44,736 nucleotides of DNA from Marinobacterium alkalitolerans (GTDB lineage: Bacteria; Pseudomonadota; Gammaproteobacteria; Pseudomonadales; Balneatricaceae): contig NZ_JACVEW010000026.1 in NCBI RefSeq assembly GCF_017776525.1, positions 1 to 44,736 on the forward strand, written 5' to 3'. The position numbers were made by a program, and so were the translations under genes. The stretch's first letter is position 1. Every line of letters starts with the position of its first letter. The notes below the pieces were generated by a model that made no database searches, was not told the DNA's origin, and worked only from the letters and a program-made list of their open reading frames with translations. Shown here piece after piece: positions 8,598-18,719 of the stretch.

Positions 8598-10451
8598 TCA
8601 GATCATCACTTTCTTCAGCGTACGACCGCCATACACCAGATTGACCAGTGCACGGGTGACCAGCAGCGCCGTGAACATGGAGGTCAGAATGCCCACCGAC
8701 AGAGTGACGGCAAAGCCCTTGACCGGCCCGGTCCCCATGGCAAACAGAATGACCGCCGCAATCAGCGTCGTCACGTTCGCATCCAGAATCGTGGTGAAGG
8801 CACGGGCGAAGCCGCCATGGATGGCCGACTGAATGGGTTGCCCGTTGCGCATCTCTTCCTTGATACGCTCAAATATCAATACGTTGGCGTCCACGGCCAT
8901 CCCCACGGTCAGAACGATACCGGCAATACCCGGCAGCGTGAGCGTAGCGGACAGCAGCGACATGACGGCTACCAGCAGCACCAGATTCAGCGTCAGTGCC
9001 ACGTTGGCCAGCAGACCAAAGACCTTGTAGTAGATCAGCATGAAGGCCAGTACCAGCGCAAAACCGATCTGCACCGACAGGGTGCCCAGCTCGATGTTTT
9101 CTGCACCCAGGCTTGGACCAACGGTACGCTCTTCCACAAAGTAGATCGGCGCGGCCAGCGCACCGGCACGCAGCAGCAGTGCCAGCTCCGAAGACTCCTG
9201 TGCACTATCCAGGCCGGTAATACGGAACGAGTTGCCCAGGGTGCTCTGAATGGTGGCCAGGGAGATAATGCCCTTTTCGGTGTACGGGATGCGTTTTTCC
9301 ACCCGTTCACCATCGATGGTCTGCACCAGCGTGCGCTGCTTGTGCTCAACGAAAATCACCGCCATGCGGCGCTGAATGGCGTTGCGCGTCACACGGCTCA
9401 TCATCTGGCCGCCCTTGGCATCCAGTGTGATGGATACCTGCGGCATGCCATTTTCATCAAACGCAGCCTGCGCATTGGACACGCTGGAGCCGGTGATGAT
9501 CACGTCCTTTTCCAGCGTTGCCGTGCGGTCGGGGTTATCGCGGAAGCCATACACCTCGGTGCTGGTACGGCTGGCATCCGGTCCGGCCTCAAGGCGGAAC
9601 TCCAGATTCGCGGTCTTGCCGATGATACGCTTGGCGGCTGCCGCATCCTGTACACCGGGCAGCTGCACCACGATACGGTTGCGGCCCTGGCGCTGTACCA
9701 GCGGCTCGGCCACACCCAGCTCGTTGACACGGTTACGCAGCGTGGTCAGGTTCTGCTTGATGGCGTAGTCTTCGATCTCGCGGATGGTCTGCTCGGTCAG
9801 GTTGACGTACAGCCAGGCTTCGCCATCCACATCCTGGCTATCGACCAGAAATTCCTGGTAGGTTCGCAGCAACAGGCTGGAAGCTTCGTCACGTGTTTCG
9901 GCGTCGATAAAGCGGATCGCCAGACGGCCATCTTCCAGATGGTCTACCGTCCGGTAGCGCAGGCGCTCGTCACGCAGCTTGCTTTTGATCTCGCTGACAT
10001 ATACGTCCAGACGCTGACCGACCGCCTGGGCCATATCGACCTCCAGCAGGAAGTGAACACCGCCACGCAGGTCAAGGCCCAGCTTCATGGGACCGGCGCC
10101 GATACTGCTCAACCACTCAGGCGTTGTGGGCGCCAGGTTCAGCGCTACCACATAGCCATTCCCCAGTTGATCCGCGATCGCTTCCTTGGCCGCAAGCTGG
10201 GCATCAGAGCTGCTCAGACGCACCAGAGCGACCCCGTCCGCTTGCATTTCGGTGCCTTTCACCTCCACGCCGGACGCCTTCAGTGCCGACTCGATCTGGC
10301 CCAGAGTGTCGGCGGTCACCTCGGTGGTACGGGTACCGGACACCTGAACGGCGTAATCATCGGGATACAGGTTTGGGGCTGCATAGATACCGGCGATCAC
10401 CAGCACCAGCAGGATCATCAGATTTTTCCACAGGGGGTAGCGGTTGAGCAT
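8598..10451 (-). CDS. secD: Protein translocase subunit SecD
   Basis: The large SecDF accessory subunit of the Sec translocon. The 617 residues include an N-terminal TM, the LDLRGGVHFLLEVD signature, a large periplasmic P1 domain (about 130-440), and a C-terminal six-TM block with GMAVDANVLIFERIKEE. Length matches gammaproteobacterial SecD. It lies between yajC and secF. A hairpin with a T-rich flank in the yajC-secD gap may tune its expression relative to yajC. Confidence 0.97.
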   Translation of the reverse strand: MLNRYPLWKNLMILLVLVIAGIYAAPNLYPDDYAVQVSGTRTTEVTADTLGQIESALKASGVEVKGTEMQADGVALVRLSSSDAQLAAKEAIADQLGNGYVVALNLAPTTPEWLSSIGAGPMKLGLDLRGGVHFLLEVDMAQAVGQRLDVYVSEIKSKLRDERLRYRTVDHLEDGRLAIRFIDAETRDEASSLLLRTYQEFLVDSQDVDGEAWLYVNLTEQTIREIEDYAIKQNLTTLRNRVNELGVAEPLVQRQGRNRIVVQLPGVQDAAAAKRIIGKTANLEFRLEAGPDASRTSTEVYGFRDNPDRTATLEKDVIITGSSVSNAQAAFDENGMPQVSITLDAKGGQMMSRVTRNAIQRRMAVIFVEHKQRTLVQTIDGERVEKRIPYTEKGIISLATIQSTLGNSFRITGLDSAQESSELALLLRAGALAAPIYFVEERTVGPSLGAENIELGTLSVQIGFALVLAFMLIYYKVFGLLANVALTLNLVLLVAVMSLLSATLTLPGIAGIVLTVGMAVDANVLIFERIKEEMRNGQPIQSAIHGGFARAFTTILDANVTTLIAAVILFAMGTGPVKGFAVTLSVGILTSMFTALLVTRALVNLVYGGRTLKKVMI

Positions 10452-10473
10452 CGTGCTCGGTCCTCACCAAAAA

Positions 10474-10501
10474 CAAAAGCGCCACCTGAGTCAGTGGCGC
10501 T
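10474..10501 (-). terminator. Hairpin/attenuator between yajC and secD
   Basis: Arms AGCGCCAC (10478-10485) and GTGGCGCT (10494-10501), loop 8 nt. On the minus strand the stem is followed by TTTTGTTTTT, so it looks like an intrinsic terminator. It sits inside the yajC-secD gap, suggesting partial termination so that yajC is transcribed more than secDF. The secD start is about 25 nt downstream. Confidence 0.7.
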
Positions 10502-10520
10502 GGATCACACGGATGGGGGA

Positions 10521-10853
10521 TCAGATACTTTTGATCGTGCCCTTCGGCAGTTCGGCAGCGACGTGCGCTTTCTGGAACTTCAGTTCAGTGCCTTCAGACA
10601 CTTCCAGCACCACGTAGTCGTCGTTCAGACGCACAACCTTGCCGATCACGCCGCCGGCGGTGATCACTTCGTCGCCCTTGGCCAGGTTGGCGAGCAGGTT
10701 TTTATGCTCTTTTGCACGCTTGGCCTGAGGACGCCACATGAAGAAGTAGAAGATCAGACCGAAACCGACCAGAAACAGGATGTTGAACATGCCCGGATCC
10801 ATTGCGCCCGCAGGGGCTTCAGCGGCCAGTGCCGGAGAGATGAAAAAGCTCAT
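10521..10853 (-). CDS. yajC: Preprotein translocase subunit YajC
   Basis: A small single-TM protein of the SecDF-YajC complex. It has 110 residues with one TM (about 24-42, ending FYFFMWRPQAKR), followed by the cytoplasmic domain with the conserved GDEVITAGGVIGKV motif. It stands between tgt and secD, the usual gammaproteobacterial order. The gap to tgt is 38 bp. A terminator-like hairpin follows it before secD. Confidence 0.95.
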   Translation of the reverse strand: MSFFISPALAAEAPAGAMDPGMFNILFLVGFGLIFYFFMWRPQAKRAKEHKNLLANLAKGDEVITAGGVIGKVVRLNDDYVVLEVSEGTELKFQKAHVAAELPKGTIKSI

Positions 10854-10891
10854 TCAGGTTGTACTCCCGATTGCATTGAAAAGTATTCGTT

Positions 10892-13077
<2,186 letters not shown>

Positions 13078-13225
13078 GAATTTACAACTGGCAACCTGTT
13101 GGAAAACGCCAATTCTAACCGAGCCACGGCTTTTTTTCAGTCTTGATTGACGAATCAGGCAGGACAAATATAATATGCGCCTTCACTGACGCGGGCATCC
13201 TACCCTGACTGCCCCAGACGACAGT

Positions 13226-13312
13226 GCCAGTGTGGTGAAATTGGTAGACACGACGGATTCAAAATCCGTTGCCTTAACGGGCGTGCCGGTTCGAGTCCGG
13301 CCACTGGTACCA
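13226..13312 (+). tRNA. tRNA-Leu (anticodon CAA), prophage integration target
   Basis: A class II tRNA of 87 nt. The acceptor stem GCCAGTG pairs with CACTGGT, then discriminator A and an encoded CCA. The anticodon loop TTCAAAA holds anticodon CAA (13260-13262), and the long variable arm is typical of Leu. The gene is still intact because the prophage supplies an identical 3' half. The attL core begins in its anticodon loop. Confidence 0.94.
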
Positions 13313-13319
13313 TGAAAAT
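13258..13319. repeat. attL core (62-bp direct repeat, copy 1)
   Basis: Identical to 24547-24608. It runs from the tRNA-Leu anticodon loop (TTCAAAA) through the CCA and 7 nt beyond (TGAAAAT). Past one mismatch a further 6 bases also match. Tyrosine integrases commonly cut within the anticodon or T-loop region of a tRNA gene, which fits this boundary. Confidence 0.92.
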
Positions 13320-13396
13320 CCGTTTACAATCAACACCTTGCCCCAACCCCGCCTCCATCCTTGCGGTATCTTACAATACCCAAACTTCCTTTGTGT

Positions 13397-13411
13397 CCAC
13401 AAAGTGTCCAC
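13397..13411. promoter_or_regulatory. Candidate integrase arm-type site, left
   Basis: CCACAAAGTGTCCAC, 78 bp inside attL. The same word with one change (A for G) occurs at 24438-24452 inside attR. An overlapping GTGTCCAC copy at 13393-13400 gives two tandem copies 11 bp apart. Position and pairing fit arm-type integrase sites flanking attP in the circular phage. Confidence 0.55.
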
Positions 13412-13534
13412 TTTAGCCCCACCCTGTTAACAGGCCCACAACCACTCAAGACCTTTGGCATCTTCGCTATCCAAACAGCAATTGCTATGCTCTCGTTTTC
13501 AATACACCGTAAAGCTCAACCTAAGGATAGGATG

Positions 13535-14338
13535 ATGTTTGCAGTTATTGCTGAGAATGATGAGTCACAGTGGAGCGATGAAACAGGCACTCGTTACCAC
13601 TTCCCAAAGCGCTACCTCAAATACCTCCCTGAAGGCACTCAAGTTGTCTACTACAAGGGTAAGATGAAGAACAAGCGGTACTCCGATACCAGACTTTCAC
13701 CGGCCCCTCACTATTTTGCCATTGCCACGATCGCCAGCGTTTATGCTGATAGAGAAAGCTCTAAAGGTGACTACTTCGCCGACATTAAAGACTATCAGCC
13801 GTTTGACCAGGCAGTACTTGCGAAGCATGAGGGCTCTTATTTAGAAACCATACCTGATAACCGCAAGAGTAATTACTGGCGAGATGGCGTCCGCCCCATC
13901 AACCAGAGCACCTATGACATAATCCTCAGCTTTGTTCGTGGCTTATCGCACCCGCCTGCTTCTTACACACCTGAACTAGACCTCAACGACAATGACCAAG
14001 CCTTTGAGTCTTATGTAGAAGGCGAGAAAAAATCTAAATATGTATCTACATACGAGCGTGATCCGCGGCTTCGTCAACAAGCAATTGATATACATGGCGT
14101 GACGTGCGAGGCATGTGGTATCAACTTTGGAGAAAAGTATGGGCCTTATGCTGAAGGGCTTATACATATTCATCACATTGTGCCTGTCTCAACCTTTGGC
14201 AAGAGCAAGAAGGTGGACCCTAGAACAGAACTCATTCCGCTGTGTGCGAATTGTCATGCTGTTATTCACCGAAGAAAAAATAGGACCTTATCGGTAGAAG
14301 AGTTGAAGAAGATGATATCTGCTGCCAGTAGCCCTTAG
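13535..14338 (+). CDS. HNH endonuclease, probably McrA-like modification-dependent
   Basis: About 267 residues from ATG 13535, with AAGGA 7 nt upstream; an upstream extension to 13361 lacks support. The C-terminus is a clear HNH nuclease: CEAC (191-194), IHIHH (210-214), CANC (237-240), and His 241 and 245. The N-terminal part (about 20-130, with YHFPKRYLKYLPEG and VVYYKG) looks like a PUA/EVE-type reader domain found in front of HNH nucleases; that is my inference. Such fusions typically cut modified phage DNA. It sits between attL and the integrase, an odd place for a core phage gene, so it is probably cargo. Its stop codon overlaps the convergent integrase stop. Confidence 0.75.
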   Translation: MFAVIAENDESQWSDETGTRYHFPKRYLKYLPEGTQVVYYKGKMKNKRYSDTRLSPAPHYFAIATIASVYADRESSKGDYFADIKDYQPFDQAVLAKHEGSYLETIPDNRKSNYWRDGVRPINQSTYDIILSFVRGLSHPPASYTPELDLNDNDQAFESYVEGEKKSKYVSTYERDPRLRQQAIDIHGVTCEACGINFGEKYGPYAEGLIHIHHIVPVSTFGKSKKVDPRTELIPLCANCHAVIHRRKNRTLSVEELKKMISAASSP

Positions 14339-15318
14339 AGCTCAATGAGAGGGTTTAACCGTACCGCATCATTCAGGTGATCCGGTGCCAGGTGCGCATA
14401 CCTCATAGTCATCTGTATGGACTGGTGGCCGAGGATCTTTTGTAGCGTGAGCAGATTGCCGCCTTTCATCACGAAGTGGCTCGCGAAAGTATGCCGCAGT
14501 ACATGTGTGCGCTGCCCTTTTGGTAACTGAATCCCTGACGCCTCAAGTGCATTGGTAAAGGCATCGTAGCAATTGCCAAAGAGTCGCCCGCTACTGGTCG
14601 TTCTGATTTCTTCGTACAGCTCTGGCGAGATCGGGACCGACCGGCTTCGGCCGTTCTTGGTGCGGTGGTAGGTAATTCGGTGGGGTTGTAACTGTTCGGC
14701 GGTTAGCTTCTCTGCCTCGCTCCACCTTGCTCCCGTCGCAAGGCACACTTTTGTCGCCAATAGCGCATCCCGTCTCCGGCGTTCCGCCAAGTGATTTAAT
14801 AGAAGAGAGACTTCATCCGTGGAGAGCCAGGCCAGCTCGTGCTCATCCACTTGCAGCTTACGTACATTCTTAAGCGGGTTTTCGCCTTTCCAGTGTCCCA
14901 AGCGGATCAGCTCATTGAATACAGCTCTCAAATACACCAGCTCATGGTTCAACGTGTTGGCAGTTACGGTTTCCGATCGGGCGGCTCGGTAGTGTGTAAA
15001 AGATGCACCGGTTAACTCACTGGCAATAGGGTTGCCGAGCCCCTGACACGTAAACTCCAGCCTTCCCAAGCGGTTCTCCGCATCCTTCAAGTGCTGACCG
15101 TGCAGTTGATACCATTCTTCGATCAGTTCAGATAGGCGGCGTTGATCCTTTTTAGGCGGCTCCCATTCAGGGTTTTGGGCATGCTGAGACTTCATCCAGG
15201 CTTCCCAGCGCAGTGCTTCGGCCTTAGTTGCAAAAGATTTCCGATAACGCTTTCCTGAGCGCCCACCTAAACGAAGGTCTATTTTCCATCTGCGTTTGTT
15301 ATTATCTCGGCTAATCAT
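14335..15318 (-). CDS. int: Tyrosine recombinase / phage integrase
   Basis: A 327-residue site-specific recombinase that would integrate and excise the phage at tRNA-Leu. An N-terminal arm-binding region is followed by a SAM-like core-binding domain (about 60-155). The catalytic domain has every key residue: R198 (ATGARWSE), K221 (RTKNGRS), H272-x-x-R275 (HVLRH), H298 (LGHQS) and nucleophile Y307 (MRYAHL). It is convergent with the HNH gene and overlaps the 3' end of the upstream coiled-coil gene by 8 nt, so it is read from the same leftward transcript. Confidence 0.95.
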   Translation of the reverse strand: MISRDNNKRRWKIDLRLGGRSGKRYRKSFATKAEALRWEAWMKSQHAQNPEWEPPKKDQRRLSELIEEWYQLHGQHLKDAENRLGRLEFTCQGLGNPIASELTGASFTHYRAARSETVTANTLNHELVYLRAVFNELIRLGHWKGENPLKNVRKLQVDEHELAWLSTDEVSLLLNHLAERRRRDALLATKVCLATGARWSEAEKLTAEQLQPHRITYHRTKNGRSRSVPISPELYEEIRTTSSGRLFGNCYDAFTNALEASGIQLPKGQRTHVLRHTFASHFVMKGGNLLTLQKILGHQSIQMTMRYAHLAPDHLNDAVRLNPLIEL

Positions 15319-16303
15319 TCATTAGCCCTTCAGTACCTTCTTTCTTGAGATATATAAGATATTTATCTTGGGCATCAAACATATCACTTCTACCCATATC
15401 AGTTTTTAATATGTCACATCCAAATTTTGTCAAAGACATCTTTCCGTTTTTATGAATTTTGGTAAGTCCCATTTCTTTAGCCATATAAAGAAATGCGAGG
15501 CTCTCATAAATACTACCATTTTTATAATTAAATTCTATTATAGTAGATGAGTAACCTGAATTTTCCGATATGATTCCCAGGAGGTATTGAAATGATTTTT
15601 CAAAGCTATTTCTAATATCTTTTACATTCTCTGGACTAAAATCCATTTTTTGGTCGCCATCACTCATGACTTGAACTTCATGATACTTTTCCACAATTGG
15701 CGATTGAATTTCAATCAAACCTGATAACTTTTTGTTTTCATCTTTAAGTGATAAGATAAATTTATTTAAAGCTTCAATATCTTCATCTTTTTTATAGACT
15801 TCCTGATTTTTTGCTTCAAGATCCATTTTCATTTTTTTTATTATTGAATTTTGTTCTTCTAATTCAGTTTTAGCATTTTCATTATCCGATCTCAATACTG
15901 CATAACTCTCGTCATAACCTTTCATAAGATCAAGATGGTGACGCTTTAAATCTCTAGCTTCATCTTCATCTAAAGCCTTAACCTCATCCTTTTTAATTTT
16001 TATATCCTTTAACTTATTTTGGTGATCTCTCCAAACCCCATACATAAACCTTTCAGCATAAGGAAATATAAACATATAAAAAAATGAAACTAATAGGGGA
16101 TATGTGAAATAAAAAATAAACTTCTCATCAGATGGAATATCTTCTATGTATTTTATTTTTTCTCGCACACTTAATGAGGAGAAAATAATTAGTAAAGTTT
16201 TATAGTTAATAATAGACCAGGCTATTGAAAAGCTTCCCAAAAAAGGACTATGCAGTCTGTCATATAGAGTAGCCTTTATTGCATTAATTGAATCCATTAT
16301 CAT
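15311..16303 (-). CDS. Unrecognised two-TM coiled-coil membrane protein (prophage cargo)
   Basis: About 330 residues from ATG 16303; GTG 16312 would add three. Two predicted membrane segments (about 22-43 and 62-84) follow the motif RLHSPFLGSFSIAW. A long charged coiled coil (about 95-197) leads to a C-terminal domain (about 230-325) that ends with a winged-helix-like KNGKMSLTKFG. The RxxSPFxGSFxxxW pattern recurs, as I recall, at the N-terminus of poorly characterised bacterial membrane proteins. The gene is strikingly AT-rich compared with the phage structural genes, suggesting separate acquisition. It overlaps int by 8 nt and follows the DUF2726 gene by about 18 nt. A defence or superinfection-exclusion role is speculation. 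Confidence 0.6.
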   Translation of the reverse strand: MIMDSINAIKATLYDRLHSPFLGSFSIAWSIINYKTLLIIFSSLSVREKIKYIEDIPSDEKFIFYFTYPLLVSFFYMFIFPYAERFMYGVWRDHQNKLKDIKIKKDEVKALDEDEARDLKRHHLDLMKGYDESYAVLRSDNENAKTELEEQNSIIKKMKMDLEAKNQEVYKKDEDIEALNKFILSLKDENKKLSGLIEIQSPIVEKYHEVQVMSDGDQKMDFSPENVKDIRNSFEKSFQYLLGIISENSGYSSTIIEFNYKNGSIYESLAFLYMAKEMGLTKIHKNGKMSLTKFGCDILKTDMGRSDMFDAQDKYLIYLKKEGTEGLMND

Positions 16304-16321
16304 TTTATTCACTCTTGAGAA

Positions 16322-16999
16322 CTAGTCTTTCTCGAAAATAAAATATTTTATTTTTCCTAAGTCGTAATTTTTCTTCAACGCCTGCCTAATAATCCTTATC
16401 CCACTATCAGAGCAGATCTTATTTATAAACTCATCTCTTTTAACTCTATCAATCCTTTTATGAGAAGAGTCATCAAGCTCCATTACTATTATTGGTCTAA
16501 ATGTCTTAGGGCAACAAAGCACATAGTCAAAGTGTTTTGCCTTGATTTTATTAAACCACTTATAATCAGCATCCCCGAAGCGCTGCTTTTTAACTCTAAA
16601 AACATCAGCTACTCGGACTTTGGATAGAATATAGTATTTATCACCAACAACATCCTGTAAGACCTTCATATATTTCAGCTCAGCAGGCGTGAGGATGCTA
16701 TCTTCCACCTCATAGATTTCAGAGTAGTCCTTTACTACATCGCTCTTGGGCTTTTCCTTGAAGTCGATGACCTTATCACCGCTTTCCTTTAAAAAGTCTT
16801 TTGGCAAGAAATCACTGAGGCTCAGTGTCTTTGGCGCTTTGGATTGCTGCCCTGACTCCCAGGGATCAAGCTCTACACTAGAGCCTTTAGCTCTTCGGGG
16901 AGCATTGCGCTGCCCTTTGAGCCCACCTGTATGAGAAGAGTTGTTTTTGACGAGAAAAACGATGGTGGCGATAAAGCCAATTGCAATGATGAATTCCAT
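16322..16999 (-). CDS. Membrane-anchored DUF2726 nuclease-like protein
   Basis: A 225-residue protein with an N-terminal membrane anchor (about 2-17), a linker, and a DUF2726 domain (about 100-222). DUF2726 has a restriction-endonuclease-like fold. Its features are visible here: LTPAE (103-107), YYILSKVRVADVF, D158 in HFDYVLC and E174-x-D176 in MELDDSSH, which fits a PD-(D/E)xK core. A GCAAGGAGAATGAA leader provides a strong ribosome site. It is first in a leftward operon with the coiled-coil protein and integrase, and all three genes are tightly spaced. Base composition is AT-rich. Its function in the phage is unknown. Confidence 0.75.
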   Translation of the reverse strand: MEFIIAIGFIATIVFLVKNNSSHTGGLKGQRNAPRRAKGSSVELDPWESGQQSKAPKTLSLSDFLPKDFLKESGDKVIDFKEKPKSDVVKDYSEIYEVEDSILTPAELKYMKVLQDVVGDKYYILSKVRVADVFRVKKQRFGDADYKWFNKIKAKHFDYVLCCPKTFRPIIVMELDDSSHKRIDRVKRDEFINKICSDSGIRIIRQALKKNYDLGKIKYFIFEKD

Positions 17000-17077
17000 T
17001 TCATTCTCCTTGCTTACCTATCCCTGTACTGCCGAACCAGGCATTGTTGATCCTCTCTGCGAGTACGTACCCTTTCC

Positions 17078-17344
17078 CTACCCGTTGTAAGCCTTCCGTG
17101 TCTCTTCAATCTCAGGACTAACCTGCCCTAGCTCCGGATGCGTCTCACCAAATACAAACCACATCTTGAACTCTGGAAAGGCCCCGGCGATTGCTGAAAT
17201 GTGATCCTGGTTAATTCGTTGCCTCTGATGATAGAGGTTTTTGATTGTATCTCTTTCTAGACCAGTCTTGTCAGCAAACTCGCTGAATCGTTTGCGTTCA
17301 CTGCTCCCGTACCAATTTATCAGCGCTATAAGACGCTCATTCAT
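17078..17344 (-). CDS. HTH protein, probable phage repressor
   Basis: An 88-residue protein with a probable helix-turn-helix (about 18-55; RFSEFADKTGLERDTIKNL reads as the HTH). It is transcribed leftward, divergent from the early phage operon, and the intervening 115 bp contains four phased half-sites. This is the classic place for a CI- or C-type repressor that keeps the prophage silent and controls its own gene. There is no LexA-like self-cleavage domain, so induction must use another route. The call rests on the HTH and position only. Confidence 0.65.
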   Translation of the reverse strand: MNERLIALINWYGSSERKRFSEFADKTGLERDTIKNLYHQRQRINQDHISAIAGAFPEFKMWFVFGETHPELGQVSPEIEETRKAYNG

Positions 17345-17358
17345 GATAGAAAAATACC

Positions 17359-17407
17359 ATCGTGTTAAATCTACACGATAACAATCATCGTGCTAAGATT
17401 ATCGTGT
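17359..17407. promoter_or_regulatory. Operator array: four ATCGTG half-sites at 14-bp steps
   Basis: Half-sites ATCGTGT (17359), ACACGAT (17373, inverted), ATCGTGC (17387) and ATCGTGT (17401) begin exactly 14 bp apart, in orientation forward-reverse-forward-forward. They lie in the divergent gap between the repressor-like gene and the rightward HTH gene, so they are the likely operators of the lysogeny switch. Confidence 0.75.
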
Positions 17408-17459
17408 AATTAATTCACTATCCGTTAGCTCTCATAGAACAGTATAAAGGTAAAACGCC

Positions 17460-17684
17460 ATGAACGCCCCCGTATCGATCCAGCTTCCTGCTTCCATGCC
17501 ATTCGTTCCGATCATGGATCGCGCTCGTTTTGCTGAGCTGGTTGGTATCACCCAGCCGACTCTCGAGAACATGATCCATCGCGGTTACATCCCTGTGATT
17601 TCGCCTAGCAACGGCGATGAACGTGCCCGCCGCTCCTTCGTCAACGTGGCCAAGATCATGGCCGAATGCATGGAGGCAATCTGA
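17460..17684 (+). CDS. Small HTH protein, Cox/excisionase- or Cro-like
   Basis: A 74-residue protein with a probable HTH (about 20-50: MDRARFAELVGITQPTLEN, then MIHRGYIPVI). This resembles the short MerR-like or Cox-type DNA-binding proteins that face the repressor gene in phages and act as excisionase or Cro. It is the first gene of the rightward operon. AAGG lies 9-10 nt before the ATG and a TATAAA at 17443-17448 could serve as -10. Its 3' end overlaps the next gene (TGATG). Confidence 0.65.
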   Translation: MNAPVSIQLPASMPFVPIMDRARFAELVGITQPTLENMIHRGYIPVISPSNGDERARRSFVNVAKIMAECMEAI

Positions 17685-18136
17685 TGACTGCTCAACTGAC
17701 CCTGCTCACACCTGCTGAGTACCACCAGGCTGAATCTGACCGCCTTGCCGCTATGCAGGACTATGAGTGCATCTTTGCCATGTTCTCTGAAGTAGCGGCT
17801 GAGTCCTGTCGTTTGGCTGTTCAGGGTGTGGATATTAACTGTGAGGTTAATCCGATTGGCTTATATCTAGTGATCTGCGCCCCTGTGCCTACTGGTCCGC
17901 TGTGTGTCCGTAATTACCACGTCGATGCGGTTAACGCTTGGCATGACGTTGGACGGGGCCACTACTTCCCCGGTGTTGGCTCATTTCGTTCTGACATGTG
18001 CGTGACTGACCGTTACACCATCCATTTTGGTGCGCCTTTGTCTCAAGTTGAGCCAGCTATTGAAACCATCCTGCGTCGCTTTGCCCTGATGGATCGCAAC
18101 ACAGACGCATGTCGCGTCATGGGGGTGGCAGCATGA
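17684..18136 (+). CDS. Hypothetical phage protein (150 aa)
   Basis: Not recognised. The ATG at 17684 overlaps the previous stop and has GGAGG 7 nt upstream, so it is translationally coupled. The 150-residue product is soluble, with an acidic helical start and a mixed-strand C-terminal half containing several cysteines and histidines. There is no signal peptide or membrane segment. It stops inside the ATG of the next gene (ATGA overlap). Its place in the early operon suggests a phage-specific role before the structural module. Confidence 0.7.
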   Translation: MTAQLTLLTPAEYHQAESDRLAAMQDYECIFAMFSEVAAESCRLAVQGVDINCEVNPIGLYLVICAPVPTGPLCVRNYHVDAVNAWHDVGRGHYFPGVGSFRSDMCVTDRYTIHFGAPLSQVEPAIETILRRFALMDRNTDACRVMGVAA

Positions 18137-18480
18137 CCAGCCTGATTCTTTACCTACTGTATGCCTTGGCAGCAACCGCTTATATCCGGTTCTACAGCGA
18201 CACCGATCAGCCATTTGAAACGATGGTTGGTATGTGGATCGGCCTTGCCATTGCCTGCCTCTTGGTCGAGCTCATCAGTTTCATGGGCCGCTTGGTGTCC
18301 TTTCACCTGTGGAAGCGTAAACAGCGCGCTTCCTCTCCCTCTCCCACTACTCAGGGCTGCACCCCTGAAGGGGGCGTCAGTGCTCACCGCGCTGACGACA
18401 ATTCGACTGGCGGCGTAACCGCCCCCGAGGTCACATGGCGTGCCTCGGGTTCTCATTCCGCTGGTGGAGCCCATGAATAA
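18133..18480 (+). CDS. Hypothetical small membrane protein (115 aa)
   Basis: Not recognised. Two predicted membrane helices (about 2-20 and 31-54) are separated by a short acidic loop. A basic stretch follows (WKRKQR), then a low-complexity Ser/Thr/Gly tail (about 70-115). The ATG overlaps the previous stop and GGGGGTGG lies just upstream. The DNA of the tail forms two strong hairpins (about 18362-18397), so part of this region may be kept for its structure as much as for protein. It may be a minor membrane or assembly protein. Confidence 0.6.
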   Translation: MTSLILYLLYALAATAYIRFYSDTDQPFETMVGMWIGLAIACLLVELISFMGRLVSFHLWKRKQRASSPSPTTQGCTPEGGVSAHRADDNSTGGVTAPEVTWRASGSHSAGGAHE

Positions 18481-18709
18481 GCGGCTGCGCCAAATGGTGA
18501 AACCGGCTGAGGCGATGGGCCTGTGCCTTGTCTGCGGACAGCACCAGTGCAACTGCCCGCCGGTTCCCACTGAAATGACCACCAAACCGCGCCCGCTCTA
18601 CACCTTCGGCGGTCGTGTCTCACGCTGGTCTGTTTGCTCATGCGGTGCGCTGCTCGCTGTACCCACCGCTTACCCCGTTAAATGCCCTGATTGCGGCGAA
18701 CTGAACTGA
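18473..18709 (+). CDS. Cysteine-rich zinc-ribbon-like phage protein (78 aa)
   Basis: Not assigned to a known family. The 78 residues carry clustered cysteines: CLVCGQHQCNC (18-28), CSC (53-55) and CPDCGE near the C-terminus. The C-terminal pairs look like a zinc ribbon, so a nucleic-acid-binding or regulatory role is plausible. It starts 8 nt before the upstream stop with GGTGGAG as ribosome site, and ends 10 nt before the ssDNA-binding candidate. Confidence 0.6.
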   Translation: MNKRLRQMVKPAEAMGLCLVCGQHQCNCPPVPTEMTTKPRPLYTFGGRVSRWSVCSCGALLAVPTAYPVKCPDCGELN

Positions 18710-18719
18710 GGAAAACACC

